In this document: positions 42,285-51,037 of the stretch, piece after piece
Layout: every line of letters begins with the position of its first letter
How positions within the stretch are numbered: position 1 is the first letter of the stretch
Assembly: GCF_009731355.2 (NCBI RefSeq)
Contig: NZ_AP022810.1
Coordinates: forward strand, 2,694,001 to 2,758,000
Direction: 5' to 3'
Length of the DNA: 64,000 bases
Source of the DNA: Desulfuromonas sp. AOP6
Lineage (GTDB): Bacteria; Desulfobacterota; Desulfuromonadia; Desulfuromonadales; SZUA-540
Notes under the pieces: model-generated
Databases searched by the model: none
Told to the model about the DNA's origin: nothing
The model's input: the letters and a program-made list of their open reading frames with translations, nothing else
Program-made: the position numbers and the translations under genes

Positions 42285-42737
42285 TTAGCCAACCTGAACG
42301 GCGATTTTTTTCGGCTTGGCCGCTTCCTGTTTCGGCAGGGTCACGCGCAGGATACCGTCACGGTAGGCGGCTGCCACTTTTTCACCATCCACCTCGCCGG
42401 GCAGTTCGATGGTACGCAGAAAGGCGCCAAACCCACGCTCACGGCGGTGCCAGACCTTGGCCTTCTCCTCTCCTTCGACCTCTTTCCTTTCCCCAGAGAG
42501 GGTCAGGCTCCCCTTCTGCAGTGTCATCTCAAGCTGGTCCGCCTCAATCCCCGGCACCAGCGCTTCAACATAGTAGTTGTCGGCATCCTCCCGTAGATTG
42601 ATGCGCGGGAAGGGCCGTGCCCCCACGCCCGGCAGAAAGGCCGGTTCAAGCAGGCGCCCAGCACCGAAGCCGCGAAAAGCACTTTCCATTTCCCGACGAA
42701 GACTGTCCATTTCCCTGAAAAGATCCCAGTTTGCCAT
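42285..42737 (-). CDS. Small heat-shock protein Hsp20 (first copy)
   Basis: A 150-residue alpha-crystallin protein: N-terminal arm (MANWDLFREMDSLRREM), core domain from about residue 45 with INLREDADNYYVEALVPGI and SLTLSGERKE, and IAV C-terminal motif. The ATG at 42737 follows GGAGGAAAACATC. It is the first gene after the sigma-54 promoter and is divergent in sequence from the second copy. Confidence 0.94.
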   Translation of the reverse strand: MANWDLFREMDSLRREMESAFRGFGAGRLLEPAFLPGVGARPFPRINLREDADNYYVEALVPGIEADQLEMTLQKGSLTLSGERKEVEGEEKAKVWHRRERGFGAFLRTIELPGEVDGEKVAAAYRDGILRVTLPKQEAAKPKKIAVQVG

Positions 42738-42805
42738 GATGTTTTCCTCCTTTGACGATTTATGGTTGGCGGGACCAGCCCGCATTGTCTATCTGCCTGA
42801 AGGAC

Positions 42806-42824
42806 ATATCAAGGGACGTGCCAA
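42806..42824 (-). promoter_or_regulatory. Sigma-54 promoter of hsp20-hsp20-clpB
   Basis: Minus-strand TTGGCACGTCCCTTGATA matches TGGCACG-N4-TTGC with A instead of the last C, the same variant as at 1094-1110. It lies about 70 bp before the first hsp20 start codon. Confidence 0.7.
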
Positions 42825-42893
42825 CCACATTCAAAGAATTTTATAGTTCTGTTTCGGGCACTTACGTATTGACGATCAAAAGGAGGGTTTACT

Positions 42894-42938
42894 TGCGACG
42901 TCGCAGCAACCAGCGTTTGCGGCAGTTGCGACGTCGCA
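42894..42938. promoter_or_regulatory. Twin upstream activator palindromes
   Basis: Two identical perfect palindromes TGCGACGTCGCA at 42894-42905 and 42927-42938. Their centres are 33 bp apart, about three helical turns, so they face the same side of the DNA. They lie 70-115 bp upstream of the sigma-54 promoter, where enhancer-binding activators act, and just past the stop codon of the NtrC-type gene. A third half-site (TTGCGACA) follows. Confidence 0.7.
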
Positions 42939-42969
42939 GGGGGGCTTGCGACAGGTGAGGGGACAGCGG

Positions 42970-44412
42970 CTAGGATTCGAGGTCGCGGCGGGTAAGATCG
43001 AGCTTGTCGAGATAGCGGTAGAGGGTGGCGCGGTGCACGCCGAGCAGGCGGGCTGCGGCCGTCAGGTTGCCGTCGGCGGCCTGGAAGGCCTGGCGGATCT
43101 CGTCAGCGTCGAGCTCAACCTGCCGGGTCGATTGGCGCCGGGGAAGGTTCGCCGACGAGGGAGAGACTGCGGGACCTTCGAGAAGCGAAGGCGCGGAAAG
43201 CAGAGGATACGGCGGGATCATGGGGGAGGTTTCCGCCGGAGAAGCCCCCCATTCACCAGCGGCAAAGTGGCGACGCTCCTGAATCCACTCACGAAAGGCC
43301 TTGGCCCCGATCACCTCGCCCGGCGTTTCGATAAAGACCCGTTCGAGGACGTTGCGCAGCTCACGGATGTTGCCCGGCCACAGGTAGGATTGCAGCAGGG
43401 CCAGCGCTTCACCGGTGAGGCGATGGATGCGACGGCCGTATTTCTGGCTGAAGATCTGCAGGAAATGGGAAACCAGGGCGGGGATATCCTCCTTGCGCTC
43501 TCGCAGCGGCGGCAGGTGGATGCGCAGCACCGAGAGGCGATGGTAAAGATCGGCCCGGAAACGCCCCTGCCCCACCGCCTGCTCGAGGGGGACGTTGGTG
43601 GCGGCCACAATGCGCACATCAATACGGCGAGTGCTTTCGCCACCGACGCGCTCAAAGGTTCCCTCTTCCAGCACGCGCAGGAGTTTGGCCTGGGTATGCA
43701 GAGGCATGTCGCCGATCTCGTCGAGAAAGAGGGTGCCGCCGTCCGCTCGCTCGAAGCGGCCGACATGGGTGCGCACCGCCCCGGTAAAAGCCCCCTTTTC
43801 ATGCCCGAAAAGTTCCGATTCAAGCAGTTCCGCCGAGATGGCGCTGCAGTTGACGGCGATATAGGAACCGCTGGCCCGATCGCTGCATTCGTGCAGGGCG
43901 CGGGCCACCAGTTCCTTGCCGGCACCCGTCTCCCCCGTCACCACCACGGCGGCGGCCGTCGGCCCGTAAAGACTGATCTTGCGAAAGACCTCCCGCGTCA
44001 ACGGACTGGAGCCGACCATACCGTGGAACGTTTCCACCTTATCCCGTTCCGCCGAGGTCGGCTGGCGAAAGGTGAAGGTCACGGTGCGTCCCCGAAAGTC
44101 CGAGGTCAAACCGCCGGGACGCACTTCCACCATGAGCAGAACATTTTCCCGGCCAGTGACGCGAAGCTGCAGATCAGGCAAAGGCAGGTCACGCTCGATG
44201 GCTTCGTCGGCCAGATCCGGCAGAGCGGGGCGAACGCCGGCAAAGAGTTCTTCAAGGGGAGCACCGATGGCTTCGGCAGAGGCAACGCCGAGCCATTCGG
44301 CCAAAGCCGGTGACAGCTTCAGTACGCGCCAGGTCCCTGTGCCCGCCCTGGTTGCGACCAGATCAGGCGCTCTGGTCGGCAGGTCAACCGCATTTTCACC
44401 GTCAGCACGCAT
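42970..44412 (-). CDS. NtrC-family sigma-54-dependent activator with PAS domain
   Basis: A 480-residue regulator. Residues about 15-130 look like a PAS domain ([22 protein letters not shown] ... RTVTFTF), followed by a sigma-54 AAA+ domain with Walker A GETGAGKE, the sigma-54 contact loop GAFTGA (in [12 protein letters not shown]), Walker [12 protein letters not shown] and the sensor REL box. A Fis-type HTH at the C-terminus reads [25 protein letters not shown]. No receiver domain is present, so it is controlled by its PAS sensor or another protein. The ATG at 44412 has AAGGAG five bases upstream. It probably activates hsp20-clpB next door. Confidence 0.93.
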   Translation of the reverse strand: MRADGENAVDLPTRAPDLVATRAGTGTWRVLKLSPALAEWLGVASAEAIGAPLEELFAGVRPALPDLADEAIERDLPLPDLQLRVTGRENVLLMVEVRPGGLTSDFRGRTVTFTFRQPTSAERDKVETFHGMVGSSPLTREVFRKISLYGPTAAAVVVTGETGAGKELVARALHECSDRASGSYIAVNCSAISAELLESELFGHEKGAFTGAVRTHVGRFERADGGTLFLDEIGDMPLHTQAKLLRVLEEGTFERVGGESTRRIDVRIVAATNVPLEQAVGQGRFRADLYHRLSVLRIHLPPLRERKEDIPALVSHFLQIFSQKYGRRIHRLTGEALALLQSYLWPGNIRELRNVLERVFIETPGEVIGAKAFREWIQERRHFAAGEWGASPAETSPMIPPYPLLSAPSLLEGPAVSPSSANLPRRQSTRQVELDADEIRQAFQAADGNLTAAARLLGVHRATLYRYLDKLDLTRRDLES

Positions 44413-44599
44413 GGGCTCTCCTTGCACCGAAAAACTTTACTGTCGCCAATTTAACCCTTCCATCGGTAGAGTTCAACCGACAAGGCGCAAATCTTTCCCC
44501 TCCCATTCTTCGAATTTAATCTTATTTGGAATAGGACCATCTCCTCCATTTTGTGTTAGAATCAGAATCATATACCCATCCAGAGGGGAGTTATTTTCC

Positions 44600-46753
44600 A
44601 TGTCGTCTTCTTCTAGTTCAAAACCGGAAAACATTCCTCACCCTCAAGGGAAAAGGGAATTTTCCGTTCTGCTTGTAGAAGACGACCAGGGTATCCGCAA
44701 CCTGGCCAAAATTCATCTGGAACGTCTCGGCTGTCGTGTTCTGCTGGCATCCTCCGGTCGCGAAGCCGTTGACATTTTGAATGAGAACGCCTGCGACCTG
44801 ATGCTGCTGGACTTCGGTCTTCCCGACATGACCGGTCATCAACTCCTTGACGAAATCTCCCCTCGGCATCCGCACCTCCCCTTTCTGGTCACCACCGGTC
44901 ACGGCAGTGAAAAAGTCGCCGTGGAGTTCATGAAGCGCGGCGCCCTCGACTACGTCATCAAGGATGAAAGTTTCTGGAAAAATCTCCCCAAAGCCGTGGA
45001 AAGAGCCAGGGACCATCTGGCCATGGCCCGGCGCCTCGAAAAAGCCAAGGAAGCCCTGCGCCAGAGCGAAGAACGCTACCGCGCCCTGACGGAGAACACC
45101 AACGACGTCACCGTCATCTTTGACGACAGCTTCGACGTCCACTATGTCAGTCCCTCGGTCGAGCGGGTGCTTGGCCTGACTCCCACTGAATTCGCGGCCG
45201 ACGGTCTGATTAAAGCCCTGCATGGCAGTGATCTGCCCCTATACAAAAGGGCCGTGGAACAGGCAGCGGCGACCGCCGGCGAAACGGTCAAAATCGACAA
45301 TTTCCGTCTACACCACCAAAAGGACAACTGGCTCAACATGGAAGGCCAGGTCACGGATCTCCGACATCTTGCCAGCGTCCAGGGGCTCGTTCTTAACTGC
45401 CGGGATATCACCGATCGCATCGAAGCAGAGAACAGACTGAAGGAGAACCAGGCACGCCTCAAGCATCTGGCCCACCATGACCCCCTGACCAACCTCCCCA
45501 ACCGCACTCTTTTCAAGGAGCGCCTCAATCAGGCGCTGGCCAAGGCCAGGCGTTCCGGCGAGCAGGTGGCGATTGTCTTTCTCGACCTCGATCGTTTTAA
45601 AAAAATCAACGATTCCCTCGGTCACGAAGCAGGCGACCACCTGCTCAAGGATGTAGCCTCACGTCTGCGTACCTGCATACGCCAGTCCGATACCGTCGCC
45701 CGTCTCGGCGGCGATGAATTTGTCCTCATCCTGGAGGATATTACCCAGCCGGGACCCGTCATCGCCGTCGCCAATAAGATTCTCAGCTCCCTGGCGCAGC
45801 CTTTTGCCATTAATGACTATGAACTCTACATTACCACCAGCATAGGCATCAGCCTCTTTCCCACCGACGGCGACGAGGCCACGGTTTTGATGAAATGCGC
45901 CGATGTGGCCATGTATCGGGTGAAAGAACAGGGACGGAACAACTACCAGTTTTACCAACCGGACATGAATGCCCGGGCGCGGGAAATGCTGTTGATGGAA
46001 AGTGCCCTGCGCAAGGCGCTGGACAACCACGAGTTGGATGTTTTCTATCAGCCCCAGCTTGATCTGGCCACCGGGCAACTCCTCGGCATGGAGGCCATGC
46101 TGCGCTGGATTCATCCCGAGCAGGGCACTCTCTGTCCGCGGGATTTTCTTGCCCTGGCCGAAGAGACCGGACTGATCGAGCCCTATGGTTACTGGGCTAT
46201 CCAGGAAGCCTGCCGCCAGAACAAAGAGTGGCAGGAGCAAGGCTACCAGCCTGTCACCGTTGCCATCAACATCTCCCAGCGCCTTTTTCACAAAGCCAAC
46301 CTGGTAGTCAAAATAGAGGAGATCCTTCAGCAGACGGGCCTTGCTTCCGAATACCTTGAACTCGAAATCACCGAAGCCATGGTCATGGACGATATCAAAC
46401 GGGTGCAGGCCACCATGCAGGAGCTTCACGACATGGGAGTCAAACTCACCCTGGACGACTTCGGCACCGGCTACTCCTGTCTCGGACAGCTGAAGCGCTT
46501 TCCCCTGTCCAAGCTGAAGATTGACCAGAACTTCATCAAGGATGTCGCCACCAGCCCCGATGACGCTGCCATCACCGCCACCATTATCGCCCTCGGCCGA
46601 GGAATGCACCTGGATGTCATCGCTGAAGGCGTCGAGACTCCCGAGCAGCTGCGTTTTCTACGGGAACACCAGTGCCGACAGGCGCAGGGCTTCCTCTTCT
46701 GTCATCCCCTGCCCCCCGAGCAACTCACACACTTTCTGGACAAAAACGCCTGA
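44600..46753 (+). CDS. REC-PAS-GGDEF-EAL cyclic-di-GMP signalling protein
   Basis: A 717-residue protein with a receiver domain (about residues 22-140, phospho-acceptor in LMLLDFGLPDM), PAS (about 155-275), GGDEF (about 290-455, active site RLGGDEF intact) and EAL (about 465-710). The EAL signature reads EAM in GMEAMLRW, while the other catalytic elements (ELEITEAM, DDFGTGYSCL, KIDQNF, EGVET) are kept. It probably makes and may also degrade cyclic-di-GMP. No hairpin terminator follows. ATG at 44600 after GAGGGGAG. Confidence 0.94.
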   Translation: MSSSSSSKPENIPHPQGKREFSVLLVEDDQGIRNLAKIHLERLGCRVLLASSGREAVDILNENACDLMLLDFGLPDMTGHQLLDEISPRHPHLPFLVTTGHGSEKVAVEFMKRGALDYVIKDESFWKNLPKAVERARDHLAMARRLEKAKEALRQSEERYRALTENTNDVTVIFDDSFDVHYVSPSVERVLGLTPTEFAADGLIKALHGSDLPLYKRAVEQAAATAGETVKIDNFRLHHQKDNWLNMEGQVTDLRHLASVQGLVLNCRDITDRIEAENRLKENQARLKHLAHHDPLTNLPNRTLFKERLNQALAKARRSGEQVAIVFLDLDRFKKINDSLGHEAGDHLLKDVASRLRTCIRQSDTVARLGGDEFVLILEDITQPGPVIAVANKILSSLAQPFAINDYELYITTSIGISLFPTDGDEATVLMKCADVAMYRVKEQGRNNYQFYQPDMNARAREMLLMESALRKALDNHELDVFYQPQLDLATGQLLGMEAMLRWIHPEQGTLCPRDFLALAEETGLIEPYGYWAIQEACRQNKEWQEQGYQPVTVAINISQRLFHKANLVVKIEEILQQTGLASEYLELEITEAMVMDDIKRVQATMQELHDMGVKLTLDDFGTGYSCLGQLKRFPLSKLKIDQNFIKDVATSPDDAAITATIIALGRGMHLDVIAEGVETPEQLRFLREHQCRQAQGFLFCHPLPPEQLTHFLDKNA

Positions 46754-46814
46754 AACAATTACAGCATCTCTCTTCTTGACAGAACAACCTGGGCTGACGT
46801 ATTAATTAAAACCT

Positions 46815-46985
46815 CACAGAAACGTCCAACGGTGCCCGCAAGGGTGAAAAGGGAAGAGGGGTGCAAATCCCCCGCGGACCCGCCACTGTAAGCGAAGACG
46901 AAGGGTTGACAGACCACTGGCCGCCAGGCCGGGAAGGTAACCCCGAGGATGATTCGCGAGCCAGGAGACCTGCCGACATGGACAC
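46815..46985 (+). promoter_or_regulatory. Cobalamin (AdoCbl) riboswitch
   Basis: The leader has the class I cobalamin core: GGTGCCCGCAAGGGTGAAAAGGGAA, GTGCAAATCCCCCGCGGACCC, the B12 box GCCACTG, CCGGGAAGG, and the end GAGCCAGGAGACCTGCC. It lies upstream of the btuB-like gene with a terminator (47046-47083) in between. Vitamin B12 abundance should shut off the transport operon. Confidence 0.95.
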
Positions 46986-47045
46986 ACCACATTAACCTCC
47001 CCGGGAAACAGGGAGAGTGGAGATTAGCGGCGCTTCAAATACGGG

Positions 47046-47083
47046 AAGCCCGCGCACCTATTTAGGGCTGCGCGGGCTTTTTT
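47046..47083 (+). terminator. Intrinsic terminator in the cobalamin leader
   Basis: An 11-bp stem AAGCCCGCGCA / TGCGCGGGCTT with a 12-base loop and T6 tail; the probable expression platform of the riboswitch. Confidence 0.9.
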
Positions 47084-47139
47084 GCGTTGAAGCGGTCCCC
47101 TTTTCGCCATTTTCGTTCGGGGCAAAAAGGAGAAATTCG

Positions 47140-49029
47140 ATGAAGAAACACCTGCTCGCCTGCCTGACTCTCACCCTGCTGCTTCTGCCAGCAGGCACCC
47201 CATTGGCCCAGCCGACCGAGATGGAAACGGTGGTGGTCACCGCTACCAAGGTCGAAACCGCCGCCGAAGAAGTGGCCAGTGCCATCACGGTCATCACCGC
47301 CGAAGAGATGGAGGAGAAACAGCAGCGCACAGTGCTAGACGCCCTGCGCGCCGTCCCTGCCCTCAACGTCACCCGTCGCGGGGGTCCCGGTCAGCAGACC
47401 TCCATCTTTCTGCGCGGGGCGGAGGCCCGGCACACCCTGGTGCTGATTGACGGCGTCGAAATGAACGATCCCATCGATCCGGGCCGTGCCTTTAATTTTG
47501 CCCATCTGAGCACGGACAACATCGAACGCATCGAGGTCGTGCGGGGCCCCCAGAGCACCCTCTACGGCTCCGACGCCATGGGAGGCGTCATCAACATTAT
47601 CACCCGGCGCGGCGCCGGCAAGCCATCTGGCTATGTGTCCGCCGAGGCGGGTTCTTACCGTACCTTCGAGGAGAGGGCCGGCCTGCGCGGTGGCAACGAG
47701 CTGGTCAACTTCTCCCTCGGTGTCTCCCGCCTCGACAGCGACGGCATCTCGGTGGCGGATGAGAAGGATGGTAACCGTGAGGAAGACGGTTACGAAAACA
47801 CCAGCGTCTCCACCCGCCTGGGGTTGACACCGACGGACCATCTGGAAATCGAGGCCATTGCCCGCTATCAGGACAGCCAGACGGATATCGACAACGGCGG
47901 GGGCATCGGCGCCGACGATCCAAATCACGTACTCGACTCCACAGAGATTTTCTTTCGCACTCAGGCCCGCCTACTGCTGTTTGATGAGCTCTGGGAACAG
48001 ACCCTCGGCTTTTCCAGAACCCGGCACGAACGGGACGACAACAACGACCCCGATGCGACCCACCCCCTCGATCTCCTGCGCAGCTCCTACAAAGGCAGCC
48101 TGACCAAATTCGACTGGCAGCACAACCTGTACCTGCATGAGACCAACACCCTCACCCTGGGGCTGGAAACCGAAAAGGAAAAGGGAAGAAGTTCCTATGT
48201 CTCCGATGGCGTCTGGGGACCTTACGAAGATCATCTGAGCGAACAAACTGCCCGTACCAACGGCTACTACCTGCAGGACCAGATTCGTCTGCAGGACGCT
48301 TTTTTTGTCACTCTGGGGGTCCGCCTGGACGATCACAGTCGTTTCGGCACCGAAACGACCTGGCGGACGGCGGCCGCCTATCTCTTTAAAACCAGCGGCA
48401 CCAAAATCAAGGGAACCTACGGCACTGGCTTCAAAGCCCCTTCTCTTTTCCAGCTTTATTCTTCCTACGGGGATATCAATATGAAAGCCGAAAAGAGCCA
48501 GGGTTGGGATGTCGGCATCGAACAGTCTCTTTGGGAGCAGAAACTGACCCTGGGTGCCACCTATTTCCGTAACACCTTCGACGACCTCATCGACTACGAC
48601 TATGTATCCTGGAGCTATAAAAACATCGGTGAGGCCACATCCGATGGGGTTGAGCTGACCCTGGGATTGGACCCTGTCGAGGCACTGAGCCTGCAGGCCA
48701 GCTATACCTTTACGGATACGGAGAATAAGATCACGGGCGAAGATCTCCTTCTACGCCCCCGACACAAGGCCGATCTGAGCATCGGCTATCAGTACAGCCG
48801 CAAAGGGCAGCTCAATGTCCATGGCACCTATGTGGGCAAACGGGATGATTATGGCAGCGTCACGCTTCCCAGCTACACGTTGGTCAATCTGGCCACGTCC
48901 TACGACATCACCCCCAACATTCAGGTTTTCGGCCGCATCGACAACCTCTTCGACAAGAGCTATCAGGAAGTGGCGGGCTACGGCACGCCGGGCCTTTCCG
49001 GCTATGCTGGCGTCACACTCTCTTTTTGA
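47140..49029 (+). CDS. btuB: TonB-dependent vitamin B12 receptor, BtuB-like
   Basis: A 629-residue outer-membrane protein with a signal peptide (about 1-22), a TonB box ETVVVTATK, a plug domain (about 40-150, with RRGGPGQQTSIFLRG and VVRGPQSTLYGSDAMGGVINI), and a C-terminal barrel of beta strands ending in a terminal Phe. Homology is to BtuB-type receptors; the riboswitch in front confirms a corrinoid role. AAAAGGAG precedes the ATG. Confidence 0.9.
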   Translation: MKKHLLACLTLTLLLLPAGTPLAQPTEMETVVVTATKVETAAEEVASAITVITAEEMEEKQQRTVLDALRAVPALNVTRRGGPGQQTSIFLRGAEARHTLVLIDGVEMNDPIDPGRAFNFAHLSTDNIERIEVVRGPQSTLYGSDAMGGVINIITRRGAGKPSGYVSAEAGSYRTFEERAGLRGGNELVNFSLGVSRLDSDGISVADEKDGNREEDGYENTSVSTRLGLTPTDHLEIEAIARYQDSQTDIDNGGGIGADDPNHVLDSTEIFFRTQARLLLFDELWEQTLGFSRTRHERDDNNDPDATHPLDLLRSSYKGSLTKFDWQHNLYLHETNTLTLGLETEKEKGRSSYVSDGVWGPYEDHLSEQTARTNGYYLQDQIRLQDAFFVTLGVRLDDHSRFGTETTWRTAAAYLFKTSGTKIKGTYGTGFKAPSLFQLYSSYGDINMKAEKSQGWDVGIEQSLWEQKLTLGATYFRNTFDDLIDYDYVSWSYKNIGEATSDGVELTLGLDPVEALSLQASYTFTDTENKITGEDLLLRPRHKADLSIGYQYSRKGQLNVHGTYVGKRDDYGSVTLPSYTLVNLATSYDITPNIQVFGRIDNLFDKSYQEVAGYGTPGLSGYAGVTLSF

Positions 49030-49080
49030 CAGCCCGGCCCTTTTTTGACATAGTCCAGACTATGCAGCCCTAACCAGGTC

Positions 49081-49120
49081 GGGGGATGCCATCCAGCTCA
49101 TTGCAGCAATGGCATCCCCC
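49081..49120 (+). terminator. Hairpin between btuB and btuF
   Basis: A 12-bp stem GGGGGATGCCAT / ATGGCATCCCCC followed by ACCTTTTCTTTT. It may reduce downstream expression (attenuation) or mark the end of the btuB transcript. Confidence 0.6.
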
Positions 49121-49145
49121 ACCTTTTCTTTTGGAAGCGGGCCCC

Positions 49146-50045
49146 ATGACCCAGCGCCTTCTGACCTTTTTTCTCGTCTTTCTTCTGTGGGCGGGCACAG
49201 CCGTGAGCGCCACCTGGACCGACGCTGTCGGCCGCACGGTGCAGGTGCCTGAGCGCCCGCAGCGCATCGTCTCCCTGGTGCCAAGTCTTACGGAAATCCT
49301 CTTTGCCCTGGATCTCGGCGACAGGCTGGTCGGGGCGACCCAGTTCTGCACCTACCCCCCCGCCGCCGCCCAGGTGCCGCGCATCGGCAACTACATGCAG
49401 CCGAGTCTGGAAGCCATCGTCGCCAGCAATCCCGACCTGGTCTTCGCCTCCGCCGACATGGCGGCCCCGGCCCTGGTGGCGCAGCTGGTTAAGATGGGGA
49501 TTGCCACCTTCGTCGTCGCTCCTCGTGACCTGGACTCCACGGTGGCGACCATCCGCACCATCGGCATAGTGATGGGAGAGGCCGCCACGGCCGACCAGCT
49601 GGCGCGGGAGATGGAAGAGGCTTTCTGTCGCATTGGCAAGGCTACCGAGAATCGGGCCCGGCCCCGTGTTTTGCTGGCGATCATGGTCAACCCCCTGACC
49701 GTAGCCGGCCCCAACACCCTGGGCCACAACCTGATTGAGGCGGCCGGCGGCAGCAATGTCGTTCCCGCCGGGCCCGGCCGTTATCCCACCTGGAGCATGG
49801 AAGCCGTGCTGGCCGCCGACCCCGATGTCATCATCGTCTCCCCCAATCCGGGTGAGGCCAACCCTGCCGCCCACTTCACCGCTTGGCCTCAGCTTCGAGC
49901 TGTCCGGGCCAATCGGGTGATCACCATCCCCGACCCGGACTGGGTCTACCGGCCGGGGCCCCGTCTGGTGCTGGGTATCGAAGCCATGGCCGGGGCGCTG
50001 CATGGCGCCGACCTGACGAAAAAGGCTGACGCATGCGCGCCCTGA
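49146..50045 (+). CDS. btuF: Cobalamin ABC transporter substrate-binding protein, BtuF-like
   Basis: A 299-residue periplasmic protein: signal peptide to about residue 20 (VFLLWAGTAVSA), then a type III substrate-binding fold with RIVSLVPSLTEILFALDLGDRLVGAT and WSMEAVLAADPDVIIVSP, typical of BtuF. It delivers corrinoid to the BtuC permease. Its stop codon lies 13 bases beyond the btuC start, so the two genes overlap. Confidence 0.9.
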   Translation: MTQRLLTFFLVFLLWAGTAVSATWTDAVGRTVQVPERPQRIVSLVPSLTEILFALDLGDRLVGATQFCTYPPAAAQVPRIGNYMQPSLEAIVASNPDLVFASADMAAPALVAQLVKMGIATFVVAPRDLDSTVATIRTIGIVMGEAATADQLAREMEEAFCRIGKATENRARPRVLLAIMVNPLTVAGPNTLGHNLIEAAGGSNVVPAGPGRYPTWSMEAVLAADPDVIIVSPNPGEANPAAHFTAWPQLRAVRANRVITIPDPDWVYRPGPRLVLGIEAMAGALHGADLTKKADACAP

Positions 50046-51037
50046 CCGGCCCCTTTCGCAACTCCGCCTGGCTGGTCATCCTCAGCGGATGCCTGCTCCT
50101 GGCCTTCGGCTTTTCTCTGTGGGCGGGTCCTCTGCGCATCCCCCTGACAGACATTATCGCCCTATTTTTCGGGGCGGAGACCGAGTCGGCTCAGGCCACC
50201 GTCCTGCTGAAGATCCGGCTGCCACGCGCCGTGCTGGCCGCCCTGGTCGGCGCCTCCCTCGGCGCGGCCGGCTGCGCCTTTCAGGCGGTGCTGCGTAACC
50301 CGCTGGCCGACCCTTACGTGCTCGGCGTTTCCGGGGGCGCCGCCCTTGGCGCCGTAGCCGCCATCTCCCTGGGCTTCGCCTCAGCCATGGTCTTGCCCGC
50401 TGCCGCCTTTGCCGGCGCTATCGGCGCCCTGGCCCTGGTCTACTGGGTAGCCCGCGCTCACCGCAGCACCCCGCACACGCTGATTCTCTCGGGGGTTATG
50501 GTCGGCAGTTTTGCGGCGGCCCTCCTCCTCTTTCTGCTCTGGCTGGCCCCGTCGGACCCCGTCCGCTCGGCGATTTTCTGGTTGGCGGGCAATTTGAGTC
50601 TGGCCGACCCGAACCTGCTCCCCTGGGCGCTGGCCTGGAGCGCCCTCGGCTTTGCCGTTCTCTGGTTTCACTTTCCCGCCCTCGACCTGCTGACCCAGGG
50701 GGAAGAAACCGCCGCCGACCTTGGCCTCTCCGTCGGCCGCGCCCGCCTGCTTGTCTTTGTCGCCGCCGGCGCCCTGACGGCCTGCGCCGTGGCCATGGCC
50801 GGTCTGGTCGGCTTTGTCGGCCTGGTGGTGCCCCATGCGGCTCGACTGCTCTGGGGCCCCGGTCATCGCCGCCTGCTGCCGGCCTCGGCCCTGCTCGGGG
50901 CCGCCTTTCTCATGGCGGCCGATGCTGTTTCCCGCCAGATTCTCGCTCCGGCCGAAGTGCCTGTCGGCGTGGTGACCGCCCTGCTGGGGGCTCCCTTCTT
51001 CCTTTACCTGCTGCGCCGCAGTGAGGGGGGCGCATGA
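50033..51037 (+). CDS. btuC: Cobalamin ABC transporter permease, BtuC-like
   Basis: A 334-residue membrane protein of the FecCD/BtuC family with about ten helices; the conserved RLPRAVLAALVGASLGAAGCAFQAVLRNPLADPYVLGVSGGA block and GLVGFVGLVVPHAARLLWGPGHR region are present. It overlaps btuF by 13 bases and btuD by four bases (ATGA). Confidence 0.95.
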   Translation: MRALTGPFRNSAWLVILSGCLLLAFGFSLWAGPLRIPLTDIIALFFGAETESAQATVLLKIRLPRAVLAALVGASLGAAGCAFQAVLRNPLADPYVLGVSGGAALGAVAAISLGFASAMVLPAAAFAGAIGALALVYWVARAHRSTPHTLILSGVMVGSFAAALLLFLLWLAPSDPVRSAIFWLAGNLSLADPNLLPWALAWSALGFAVLWFHFPALDLLTQGEETAADLGLSVGRARLLVFVAAGALTACAVAMAGLVGFVGLVVPHAARLLWGPGHRRLLPASALLGAAFLMAADAVSRQILAPAEVPVGVVTALLGAPFFLYLLRRSEGGA

